The notes under the pieces were generated by a model, which did no database searches, was not told the origin of the DNA, and saw only the letters and a list, made by a program, of their open reading frames with translations. Shown piece after piece: positions 5,679 through 11,827 of a stretch of DNA of 24,057 nucleotides. The stretch's first letter is position 1; each line of letters opens with the position of its first letter. This stretch comes from a bacterium (GTDB taxonomy: Bacteria > Bacillota_I > Bacilli_A > RF39 > UBA660). The stretch covers positions 1-24,057 of the forward strand of contig JAQXMG010000064.1 of the NCBI GenBank assembly GCA_029012525.1. Direction: 5' to 3'. A program made the translations under genes and the position numbers.

Positions 5679-6467
5679 ATGTTATCATCTGTAAAAAATA
5701 TTCCGAAAGAAAATAATAATGTTATTCAACTTGCCGTAGTGGATGGAAAATTAGGTGTAAAACCTAAAATTAGATATAATAAAGATGGTAGTGTTGATAA
5801 AAGACATCCGAATAAGGTATCTGGAGTATCAAGCGAAGTATATCCTTTTTCTAAGGGCGAAATTAAGTCCATGATTAATGTTTTAAATAAACATATTGAT
5901 GAATCTACGAATGATAATCAAAGACAGATTGCTTGTAGGAATAAAATGTTATTCTTAGTTGGTATCAATTTATCATTGCGTATTAGTGACCTTATTTCAC
6001 TCAAATGGAATTTCTTTTTAAAAGATGATTTAACATTTAGAGACTATTACAAGATTCAACCAAAGAAAACAAAGAAAACTGGAAAATTTGTTTCATTATA
6101 TTTCAATTATGTAGTTAAAAAAGCAATTACAGAATATATTGAACAATATCCGATTGAAAGCATGGACGATTTTGTGTTCAAGTCCAGAAAAGGAGACAAA
6201 CCAGTTTCTGAAAGGGGAGTTTGGAAAATTATTGTTGATACTTCTGCCGAAGCAGGAATTGAGCATAATGTAGGAACACATTCACTTAGAAAAACATTTG
6301 GTTATCATGTTTGGCACAACGCAGAAGATAAGGAAAAAGCTCTTGTGATGTTAATGGCTATTTTCAATCATTCATCTGTATCGACTACAAAAAAATATAT
6401 CGGAATTATGGACGAAGAAATTGAAGATGTATTTAATGGATTAAATTTAGGAATTGATTTTGTTTAA
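5679..6467 (+). CDS. Tyrosine recombinase, catalytic domain only (262 aa)
   Basis: AAAGGGGCG precedes ATG 5679. The full tyrosine recombinase signature is visible: Arg101 in SLRISDLISLKW, a Lys-rich hairpin at 129-136 (KKTKKTGK), His201 and Arg204 in HSLRKTF, His231 in FNHSS and nucleophile Tyr240 in TKKYIGI. About 55 residues of polar, basic linker precede the catalytic fold, so the usual ~100-residue SAM-like core-binding domain is missing; it is shorter than typical 350-400 aa phage integrases. It probably acts in strand exchange such as dimer resolution, inversion or integration. The position inside an accessory block leaves the target open. Confidence 0.92.
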   Translation: MLSSVKNIPKENNNVIQLAVVDGKLGVKPKIRYNKDGSVDKRHPNKVSGVSSEVYPFSKGEIKSMINVLNKHIDESTNDNQRQIACRNKMLFLVGINLSLRISDLISLKWNFFLKDDLTFRDYYKIQPKKTKKTGKFVSLYFNYVVKKAITEYIEQYPIESMDDFVFKSRKGDKPVSERGVWKIIVDTSAEAGIEHNVGTHSLRKTFGYHVWHNAEDKEKALVMLMAIFNHSSVSTTKKYIGIMDEEIEDVFNGLNLGIDFV

Positions 6468-6475
6468 AAATCAAT
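6453..6475 (+). repeat. Inverted repeat across the recombinase stop codon
   Basis: ATTGATTTT (6453-6461) and AAAATCAAT (6467-6475) are exact complements with a five-base loop. No T-run follows, so terminator function is doubtful. The gap after the recombinase (6468-6556) also holds a TATAAT at 6521-6526 without a good -35, and is a place to look for an attachment site; none is proven. Confidence 0.4.
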
Positions 6476-6556
6476 ATAATGTTCGTTATGTAATTTGTGG
6501 CAGTAATTGATTAAATAAGTTATAATAATTAAAAATATATATTAGGAGTGTTAGTT

Positions 6557-7627
6557 ATGTCTCTGGAAAAAGCAAGTATTGTATGGTCAGCAAAGCAACT
6601 GAGTGGTATGGTTAAGAACGGAAAAATAAACTTTGAACACATCATACAGAGGTCATATTGTTGGGAGAGGTCAAGAAAATCTGCATTAATTGAGAGTATG
6701 ATTCTTGGCTATCCGATTCCAGCAGTTTTTGCCAAACGAATAGACGATGGTAGTGGAAAGCGTGGTAGCAACACATATTACATCATGGACGGAAAACAGA
6801 GACTTTCAACTGTAAAAGAATTTTTGAATGATGAATTTGCTTTATCTGAGTTACCGACTATTACCTATTTTGACACAGATTTAGACAAAGAAGTTGAACT
6901 TAATATTTCTGGCATGAAATATAGCGACTTACCAGACGGATTAAAAGACTTTATAAACACTGTAACATTTAGCGTAACTTATTTCGATAATCTTACGAAA
7001 AATGAGGAAAGAGAGCTATTCAAACGGCTTAATGCTGGACGGCCTTTGTCAGCTAAAAATAAAACTCTTGCTTCTGCTAAGAATATCGAAGAACTTTTAG
7101 ACCTTGGCTCACATGAGTTATTTAATCAGATGTTGACGGATAAATCGAGACAAAATAAGAATCAAGCCGTTATTGTTGCAAAAGTATTAACTATGTTAAA
7201 CAGCGAAGTGGAAAATATTTCATTTGCCAGCAAAGATTTTAATCCTGAAATAGAAAAACTTGAAATTTCAGATGAAGAAAAATTAGAGCTTGTTAGAATT
7301 TTTAATTACATTGTAAATATACATGATGAACTTAAAGAAAATCATGAAAAAGATGTGGCAAAGAAAATTTATACAGAAGTTCACTTAATTAGTTTAATCC
7401 CCTTTTTAAAAAGAGCATTAAACGAAAATATCAATGAATCAATAATGTCAGAGTGGTTAATAACCTTTTTCAAGGTAGAAAACGACTCGAAAGAATACAT
7501 TGATTATATGAATGCTTGTACAAGTGGAGTGGCTCGTAATACTTCAATAGTAGCAAGAAATAAAGCTCTTGAAGAAAGTTATAATAAATTTTTCAAAATG
7601 GATGAAAAAAATAAAAAATGCTCTTGA
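6557..7627 (+). CDS. Stand-alone DUF262 (ParB/Srx-like) protein (356 aa)
   Basis: TTAGGAG selects ATG 6557; GTG 6548 is within the SD. The N-terminal domain shows the DUF262 pattern: INFEHIIQRSYCWERSRKSALIESMILGYPIP followed by IMDGKQRLSTVKEF, with the Asp-Gly-x-Gln-Arg motif at residues 78-82. DUF262 proteins share the ParB/sulfiredoxin fold and occur in GmrSD-type modification-dependent restriction and other defence proteins. The C-terminal ~200 residues are helical and show no HNH (DUF1524) nuclease motif. A role in phage-host or phage-phage conflict is plausible; nucleotide hydrolysis is possible for the fold. Its stop overlaps the next promoter's -35. Confidence 0.88.
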   Translation: MSLEKASIVWSAKQLSGMVKNGKINFEHIIQRSYCWERSRKSALIESMILGYPIPAVFAKRIDDGSGKRGSNTYYIMDGKQRLSTVKEFLNDEFALSELPTITYFDTDLDKEVELNISGMKYSDLPDGLKDFINTVTFSVTYFDNLTKNEERELFKRLNAGRPLSAKNKTLASAKNIEELLDLGSHELFNQMLTDKSRQNKNQAVIVAKVLTMLNSEVENISFASKDFNPEIEKLEISDEEKLELVRIFNYIVNIHDELKENHEKDVAKKIYTEVHLISLIPFLKRALNENINESIMSEWLITFFKVENDSKEYIDYMNACTSGVARNTSIVARNKALEESYNKFFKMDEKNKKCS

Positions 7628-7652
7628 CAAAATAGTTAATATATGGTAAAAT
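7624..7652 (+). promoter_or_regulatory. Extended -10 promoter overlapping the DUF262 stop codon
   Basis: TTGACA (7624-7629) includes the TGA stop of the DUF262 gene; 17-base spacer; TGG then TAAAAT (7647-7652). It drives the HNH/AP2-like gene. Confidence 0.85.
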
Positions 7653-7663
7653 TGTTGTGAAAA

Positions 7664-7693
7664 TTAGAAACGAATTATTAAGTTCGTTTCTAA
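7664..7693 (+). promoter_or_regulatory. Leader hairpin or operator ahead of the HNH/AP2-like gene
   Basis: TTAGAAACGAA (7664-7674) and TTCGTTTCTAA (7683-7693) form a perfect 11-bp inverted repeat with an eight-base loop, starting a few bases after the expected transcription start. No T-run follows on the + strand. It could be an operator or a 5' UTR stem. Confidence 0.65.
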
Positions 7694-7726
7694 AATACAT
7701 AAATAATTAAAGTTATAAGGAGTATT

Positions 7727-8707
7727 ATGCTTATGGCTATGTTTACAAAAAAGATATTGGATGAACAAAAGACAAATAGAATTAATCAAGAAAGTTGTAA
7801 TAATCAAGGTTTTTTAATGAAGATTATAGAATATATCAACTCTAAGAATATAATTGTCGAATTTCAAGATGAATATAAAGGAAGAGTGCATACTAATTAC
7901 CCAGCATTTTTAAAAGGAAGTGTTAGGAATCCATTTGAAGGAAAATATCGAATTGGGGAAGAACGACTAAATAATCAAGGATGTATAATGAAGATTGTGG
8001 AATATAATGGTGCTGGAGATATGATTATTGAATTTCAAGATAATTACAAGGCGAAGATAAGGACAAAATATTATACATTTATACACGGAAATATAAATAA
8101 CCCATACCATAAGTCGGTTCACGGAGTGGGAATGATTGGAGAAAAACATTTATCGAGAATGAACGGAAAAATTACTAAAGAATATAATACTTGGAAGCGT
8201 ATGTTGACTAGGAGTTTTGATGAAAAATATAAAAAGAGACAACCAACATATAAAGATGTAACTTGTTGTAAAGAATGGCTGCTATATGATAATTTTTATG
8301 AATGGTTGCATTCTCAACCTAATTTTGACAAATGGTACAATGGTGATTTGTGGGCAATAGATAAAGATATCTTAGTTAAAGGTAATAAAGTTTATTCACC
8401 TGAAACCTGCTGCTTAGTTCCAAACAATGTTAATTCTTTGTTTATAAAGAAAGATATGTGCAGAGGCGATTTGCCTATTGGGGTACATAAGCATAAGGAA
8501 AAATATAGAGCATCGTGTAGCAATCCATTTACAGGTATCCAAGAACAATTGGGTGATAAAGATGCACCAGAACAAGCCTTTCAAGTATACAAATCCTATA
8601 AAGAAAACCTTATCAAACAAGTTGCTCAAGTGGAATATTCTAACGGTAATATAACAAAGCGTTGTTATGATGCGATGATGAATTACAAAGTAGAAATAAC
8701 AGACTAA
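7727..8707 (+). CDS. HNH-like endonuclease relative with duplicated N-terminal module and AP2-like end (326 aa)
   Basis: AAGGAG at 7716-7721 favours ATG 7727; ATG 7733 is possible. Residues 26-70 and 83-127 are two copies of one module (NQGFLMKIIEYINSKNIIVE... and NQGCIMKIVEYNGAGDMIIE..., each ending NPF/NPY). A middle region (EYNTWKRMLTRSFDEKY... to WAIDKDILVKGNKVYSPETC) matches a phage family resembling homing-endonuclease cores. Residues ~250-300 (LPIGVHKHKEKYRASC... then AFQVYKSYKENLI) look like an AP2-type DNA-binding domain. Probably a mobile or free-standing endonuclease-like protein; nuclease activity is inferred and catalytic residues are not certain. Confidence 0.85.
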   Translation: MLMAMFTKKILDEQKTNRINQESCNNQGFLMKIIEYINSKNIIVEFQDEYKGRVHTNYPAFLKGSVRNPFEGKYRIGEERLNNQGCIMKIVEYNGAGDMIIEFQDNYKAKIRTKYYTFIHGNINNPYHKSVHGVGMIGEKHLSRMNGKITKEYNTWKRMLTRSFDEKYKKRQPTYKDVTCCKEWLLYDNFYEWLHSQPNFDKWYNGDLWAIDKDILVKGNKVYSPETCCLVPNNVNSLFIKKDMCRGDLPIGVHKHKEKYRASCSNPFTGIQEQLGDKDAPEQAFQVYKSYKENLIKQVAQVEYSNGNITKRCYDAMMNYKVEITD

Positions 8708-8726
8708 CTAATAAATATAAGGGTTA

Positions 8727-8742
8727 TAAAAGAGAAATTTTA
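8727..8742 (+). repeat. Start-associated dyad, copy 6
   Basis: TAAAA, GAGAAA, TTTTA, then AGTGGAG; ATG at 8759. First copy after the 6.6-kb dyad-free block. Confidence 0.8.
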
Positions 8743-8758
8743 AGTGGAGTATTTTAAT

Positions 8759-9085
8759 ATGAAAAAGATTTATGTATTTGGAATTTTTGAGGGTCATTCG
8801 TCATACGGATTTATTAGAGATGCAGAACCTTGTGGAGATGTTATTGGATATGCAATTGATGGTTTAATTGAAGATGATGGTGTAACAAAGTTAAATCAAA
8901 TTGCAGGTCATTATAGTAGTGGAGAACATTGGTGTAAACATGATATGGGAATTACATCTGATTGGAAACACGATATTTATAATGAAATGTATCCAGATGG
9001 GTATGAATTGATTTGGCTTGGTTGTTTTGTTGATATGAAAGATGCATATAATCTTGTTGTAAACAAAATTCAAGCAAACAATTAA
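8759..9085 (+). CDS. Hypothetical protein (108 aa)
   Basis: AGTGGAG precedes ATG 8759; the in-frame GTG at 8744 lies in the SD. The product begins MKKIYVFGIFEGHSSYGFI and contains HYSSGEHWCKHDMG, with His/Cys residues that could bind a metal but form no known motif. It is acidic and soluble. The strand-first layout and length suggest a small alpha/beta protein. Not recognised. Confidence 0.82.
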   Translation: MKKIYVFGIFEGHSSYGFIRDAEPCGDVIGYAIDGLIEDDGVTKLNQIAGHYSSGEHWCKHDMGITSDWKHDIYNEMYPDGYELIWLGCFVDMKDAYNLVVNKIQANN

Positions 9086-9090
9086 GGATA

Positions 9091-9106
9091 TAAAAGCAGA
9101 GTTTTA
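9091..9106 (+). repeat. Start-associated dyad, copy 7
   Basis: TAAAA, GCAGAG, TTTTA; the SD used is the later AGAGGA, giving 21 bases to the ATG at 9127. Confidence 0.8.
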
Positions 9107-9126
9107 AGTGGTAGAGGAATATAAAA

Positions 9127-9339
9127 ATGAAAGAAAAGAAACTTTATACTTGTGAATTTTGTAATACAGATTATGCTGATAAAGAAAAAGCAGAGAAATG
9201 TGAAAAGAATCATAAAGTTTTAGAAACAGCAGTAATTGTAGGAGAATATAAGTCTATTGGGAGTATGCCAGATGGCTATCCTAATAAAATTAAAGTAAAA
9301 TTTAATGGTTCTGATAAGTGGATTGAATATAAAAGGTGA
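9127..9339 (+). CDS. Small C2H2-type zinc-finger protein (70 aa)
   Basis: ATG 9127 with AGAGGA upstream. The N-terminus reads YTCEFCNTDYADKEKAEKCEKNH: CxxC followed by Cys and His about 12-16 residues later, a classic C2H2/C2HC finger. The remaining ~35 residues are a beta-like segment (IKVKFNGSDKWIEYKR). A small nucleic-acid- or protein-binding factor is likely; such fingers are common in Firmicute phages. Its stop overlaps the next gene's SD (AAGGTGA). Confidence 0.85.
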   Translation: MKEKKLYTCEFCNTDYADKEKAEKCEKNHKVLETAVIVGEYKSIGSMPDGYPNKIKVKFNGSDKWIEYKR

Positions 9340-9347
9340 AATTGAAA

Positions 9348-9584
9348 ATGTTAGAAGAAATTGCAATAAAATTAGAAGAATATAGGGTTTCGCATAATCT
9401 ACCGAAGATTGAAAATTATGGAATGCAAGTAGAACATAATCCTATGTCAGAAGATATATATAAATTTATTAGCGAAGTAGATTTTGCTAACGGAGATTTC
9501 TTCGTATTCAAGAGCGGTGGAGACGGAGATAACGGAGAATTTTTAATGTCTCTGTTAGACGAATATTTTAAGAACAGAACATAA
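9348..9584 (+). CDS. Acidic hypothetical protein (78 aa)
   Basis: ATG 9348, nine bases after AAGGTG that overlaps the previous stop; the in-frame GTG 9336 is part of that SD. Predicted helical start (MLEEIAIKLEEYRVSHNLP), then an acidic Gly-rich loop (FKSGGDGDNGEFLMSLLDEYF). No family recognised. It has no dyad of its own and is translationally coupled to the zinc-finger gene. Confidence 0.8.
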   Translation: MLEEIAIKLEEYRVSHNLPKIENYGMQVEHNPMSEDIYKFISEVDFANGDFFVFKSGGDGDNGEFLMSLLDEYFKNRT

Positions 9585-9597
9585 AATCAAAGTTTTA
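9582..9597 (+). repeat. Start-associated dyad, copy 8
   Basis: TAAAA (including the previous stop TAA), TCAAAG, TTTTA, AGAGGT; ATG at 9612. The leader from TTTTAAG to the ATG is almost identical to copy 4. Confidence 0.8.
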
Positions 9598-9611
9598 AGA
9601 GGTAAATATAT

Positions 9612-9815
9612 ATGAAGTGTATTAGACAAGTTGTTGACGATAGAGCATTTGAAAAGAAATATAATATCGAATGGTATCTTGGAAACGGAGACATTCAAAC
9701 AACATCGGCAATCATGATTTCTATTGAAAACGGATACATTTTTTTTAGATATCCATCTGGTGGGATTTTTATGGTTAAAGACGAAGCTATTCGTAGTTTG
9801 GAATGTTTGGAATAA
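9612..9815 (+). CDS. Small hypothetical protein (67 aa)
   Basis: ATG 9612 behind AAGAGGTAAAT. The product is predicted almost all beta: MKCIRQVVDD, IEWYLGNGDIQTTSAIMISIENGYIFF and YPSGGIFMVKDEAIRSLECLE. This could be a small barrel. There is no membrane segment despite the hydrophobic strands. Not recognised. Confidence 0.8.
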   Translation: MKCIRQVVDDRAFEKKYNIEWYLGNGDIQTTSAIMISIENGYIFFRYPSGGIFMVKDEAIRSLECLE

Positions 9816-9820
9816 GCATT

Positions 9821-9836
9821 TAAAAGTAAAGTTTTA
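9821..9836 (+). repeat. Start-associated dyad, copy 9
   Basis: TAAAA, GTAAAG, TTTTA (six-base arms TTAAAA/TTTTAA), AGAGGT; ATG at 9849. Confidence 0.8.
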
Positions 9837-9848
9837 AGAGGTAAGGTT

Positions 9849-10007
9849 ATGAAGAAAGAGTTGTTTAAATTTCTATATGCTGTATCTTTAGGAGCGTGGA
9901 TGACAAGTATGTTCATTGCTACTTATTACGATAATGTGCTTCCAATGTGGATTCTTCTTGTTGTAATGAATGGTTTTAATATATTAAAAGAAATATATAA
10001 CACATAA
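9849..10007 (+). CDS. Small two-segment membrane protein (52 aa)
   Basis: ATG 9849 follows AAGAGGTAAGGTT; stop TAA at 10005-10007. The 52 residues hold two hydrophobic segments, FLYAVSLGAWMTSMFIATYY and LPMWILLVVMNGFNIL, separated by a short polar turn (DNV), so a helical hairpin in the cytoplasmic membrane. No holin-type charge pattern or lysis partner is nearby. It sits next to another small membrane protein at 10034. Confidence 0.8.
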   Translation: MKKELFKFLYAVSLGAWMTSMFIATYYDNVLPMWILLVVMNGFNILKEIYNT

Positions 10008-10020
10008 AAGAAGATTTTTA
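10005..10020 (+). repeat. Start-associated dyad, copy 10
   Basis: TAAAA (with the previous stop), GAAGAT, TTTTA, AGAGGT; ATG at 10034. Confidence 0.8.
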
Positions 10021-10033
10021 AGAGGTATTAGAT

Positions 10034-10225
10034 ATGGAAGTATTAACAATTTTGTTTTGGATATTTGTTGCACTTTGGTGCATATCGGCAGGAGTTTGGC
10101 TTTATACAATAATTAATAGAAGAACGAGAGAAAATTTAACATACATTTATCCATTCATTACTCAGGTGGTATTCTGTTTGATAATAAATATTATTGTTTT
10201 GATAAAAGTGAAATTAAAATTATAA
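10034..10225 (+). CDS. Small two-segment membrane protein (63 aa)
   Basis: ATG 10034 behind AAGAGGTATTAGAT. Segment 1 (LTILFWIFVALWCISAGVWL) and segment 2 (FITQVVFCLIINIIVLI) are clear membrane spans, joined by a basic loop INRRTREN that the positive-inside rule places in the cytoplasm; the C-terminus is Lys-rich. Both ends probably face out or the second segment is re-entrant. Function unknown. Confidence 0.85.
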   Translation: MEVLTILFWIFVALWCISAGVWLYTIINRRTRENLTYIYPFITQVVFCLIINIIVLIKVKLKL

Positions 10226-10248
10226 AAGATGAAAGTGAGGATATTAAA

Positions 10249-10701
10249 ATGGAAGGCTTTAAGAATGTAGCAATTGTAAATTTGATTGAGGATTATAATA
10301 AGAAAGACTATGCTTTTGCATTGTACGATGAAGAATGGAAACTGATTAATTGTTTAAACACATTGGTTGTAGTAAATGCAAGAGGAAAAAATAATCGTCA
10401 TCTTGGAATTATCAAAGATATTATGACTATTGAAGATTATTATGATATTGACGAAAACAAAGGAAGAAATATTACCGCAGAGGTTGTCGGTGTTGTAAAT
10501 ATGAATGGATATATTGCAAGAGAAGCAGAAAAGGTTAGACTTGAAGAACTTGCAAAAAAGAAGGCTGCTATTGAACGAGAACTTGAAGCAGAAATTAATA
10601 AAAGAAAGTCTGTGGAATATTACGAAGAAATGGCTAAGAAGTATTCTGATAATCCTAAGTTGGCTGAATTGGTTTCAGAATTGAAGGAGCTTGGAGAATA
10701 A
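10249..10701 (+). CDS. Hypothetical protein with C-terminal coiled coil (150 aa)
   Basis: AGTGAGG precedes ATG 10249. Residues ~1-85 look like a compact beta-rich domain (VAIVNLIEDYN, YAFALYDEEWK, ITAEVVGVVNMNGYIA). Residues ~88-150 are a charged Glu/Lys/Ala helix with heptad-like spacing (EAEKVRLEELAKKKAAIERELEAEINKRK), likely a coiled coil for oligomerisation. I recall similar proteins in Firmicute phages, unannotated. Only half of the dyad (TAAAA at 10223) is present upstream. Confidence 0.85.
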   Translation: MEGFKNVAIVNLIEDYNKKDYAFALYDEEWKLINCLNTLVVVNARGKNNRHLGIIKDIMTIEDYYDIDENKGRNITAEVVGVVNMNGYIAREAEKVRLEELAKKKAAIERELEAEINKRKSVEYYEEMAKKYSDNPKLAELVSELKELGE

Positions 10702-10714
10702 AACAATATTTTTA
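10699..10714 (+). repeat. Start-associated dyad, copy 11
   Basis: TAAAA (with the previous stop), CAATAT, TTTTA, AGAGGT; ATG at 10726. Confidence 0.8.
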
Positions 10715-10725
10715 AGAGGTACAAC

Positions 10726-10902
10726 ATGGAAGATTATGAACTGACAATGGGGACTATTGAGCAATATAAAAACAAGGCTTGTGAATTGATAGATGGTGAC
10801 TGTGATAAATGTCAAGCTGTGTACAGGTGCAACGATAAGAAGTGGTGTTGCTTTGATACTGTAAATTTCTTTATTGAATGGGCAAATAAATACAAGGTAT
10901 AA
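10726..10902 (+). CDS. Small Cys-rich protein (58 aa)
   Basis: ATG 10726 behind AAGAGGTACAAC; stop TAA 10900-10902. Six Cys in 58 residues: CELIDGDCDKC, then YRCNDKKWCC, a spacing that could hold one zinc ion. The C-terminal helix FFIEWANKYKV is typical of short phage Cys-rich proteins. No specific family or role recognised. Confidence 0.8.
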   Translation: MEDYELTMGTIEQYKNKACELIDGDCDKCQAVYRCNDKKWCCFDTVNFFIEWANKYKV

Positions 10903-10915
10903 AATAAGGTTTTTA
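10900..10915 (+). repeat. Start-associated dyad, copy 12
   Basis: TAAAA (with the previous stop), TAAGGT, TTTTA. The SD is displaced: AAGCCTTAAGAAAGG follows and the ATG is 27 bases away at 10942, ahead of the FETNSSS/radical SAM unit. Confidence 0.75.
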
Positions 10916-10941
10916 AAGCCTTAAGAAAGGAATAAATTTAT

Positions 10942-11493
10942 ATGAAAAGACAAATTAGAAATAGCGTATTTGAAACTAATTCAAGTAGTACCCATAGCAT
11001 TGCAATTTCAAAGGCGCCAGTTACAATCGGCAAATATATTCACTTTGGTATTGGTGAATATGGATGGGAAAATGCTTGTGTGGATATAGCAGATTATTTG
11101 TATACCGCAATTCTCGAACAGAATGAGTCAGATGAATTGCTTGATAGGTTGAAAGAAATTTTGAACAATCATTCTATCGAATATGAATTTGAAGAACCGT
11201 CGTATCACGAGTCTGTATATGGAGATTGTAAGTATCTTGATTATGGATATATTGACCATAGCGATGAGACTAGGGAATTTATATTTGCAGTTCTTGATGA
11301 CGAAGATTTACTTATGAGATGTTTGTTCGGTGATAGTTGCGTTTATACAGGTAATGATAATCAAGACTGCGAACCGTCAGGATGCAATATTGCTGATGAG
11401 ATAATTTGGGAATATGAAAATGGTAAATATATTGAAAAGTCCAACCCTCATCACGACCCTGAAAACTATGATTATTTTTATAAAGGAAATTAA
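10942..11493 (+). CDS. FETNSSS-motif protein A, acidic C-terminal domain (183 aa)
   Basis: AAGAAAGGAATAAA precedes ATG 10942. The first 20 residues (MKRQIRNSVFETNSSSTHSI) match those of the next gene at 17 of 20 positions, while the rest is unrelated: a long acidic domain with dispersed Cys (DCKYLDYGYIDHSDE, CLFGDSCVYTGNDNQDCE) ending in HHDPENYDYFYKGN. I recall this N-terminal motif on otherwise diverse gut-phage proteins with no assigned function. A leader-like conserved start on variable bodies directly upstream of a radical SAM enzyme makes a modification substrate or shared targeting/recognition tag possible; unproven. Confidence 0.88.
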   Translation: MKRQIRNSVFETNSSSTHSIAISKAPVTIGKYIHFGIGEYGWENACVDIADYLYTAILEQNESDELLDRLKEILNNHSIEYEFEEPSYHESVYGDCKYLDYGYIDHSDETREFIFAVLDDEDLLMRCLFGDSCVYTGNDNQDCEPSGCNIADEIIWEYENGKYIEKSNPHHDPENYDYFYKGN

Positions 11494-11507
11494 GGAGAGA
11501 AAACAAT

Positions 11508-11813
11508 ATGAAGAGACAGATTAGACGAGGAGTTTTTGAAACAAATAGTAGTTCAGTACATTCGATTACGATGTGTATGAAATCGGATTATGATAGATGG
11601 ATTGCCGACGAGTTGGCTTTTGATTATTGGAACGATGAGTTAATTGAAATCACTCCTGAAATTAGGGTTGAAATGAAAAGTGGCAGTAGTAGATATCTTA
11701 CACACGAGCAGTTTAATGATTGGGAATATGTTGAATTTGAAACCTTTAAAAACACATTCAAAACAGCGAATAACGATGAAGTTGTAGCGTTTGGATATTA
11801 CGGACACGATTAA
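11508..11813 (+). CDS. FETNSSS-motif protein B (101 aa)
   Basis: TAAGGAG overlaps the previous stop; ATG 11508, 14 bases downstream. It begins MKRQIRRGVFETNSSSVHSI, then an acidic body rich in Trp/Tyr (DRWIADELAFDYWNDELIEI, FNDWEYVEFETFKNTF), ending AFGYYGHD. The two paralogous starts with different bodies suggest the N-terminal ~20 residues are a separate functional element. It lies 14 bases upstream of the radical SAM gene in one transcription unit. Confidence 0.88.
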   Translation: MKRQIRRGVFETNSSSVHSITMCMKSDYDRWIADELAFDYWNDELIEITPEIRVEMKSGSSRYLTHEQFNDWEYVEFETFKNTFKTANNDEVVAFGYYGHD

Positions 11814-11827
11814 TAAGGAGAATTAAT

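Noticed and set aside
6453..6556. Attachment (attP) site next to the recombinase
   Set aside because: Only an AT-rich 9-bp inverted repeat is seen; no second core copy and no host sequence are available to support it.
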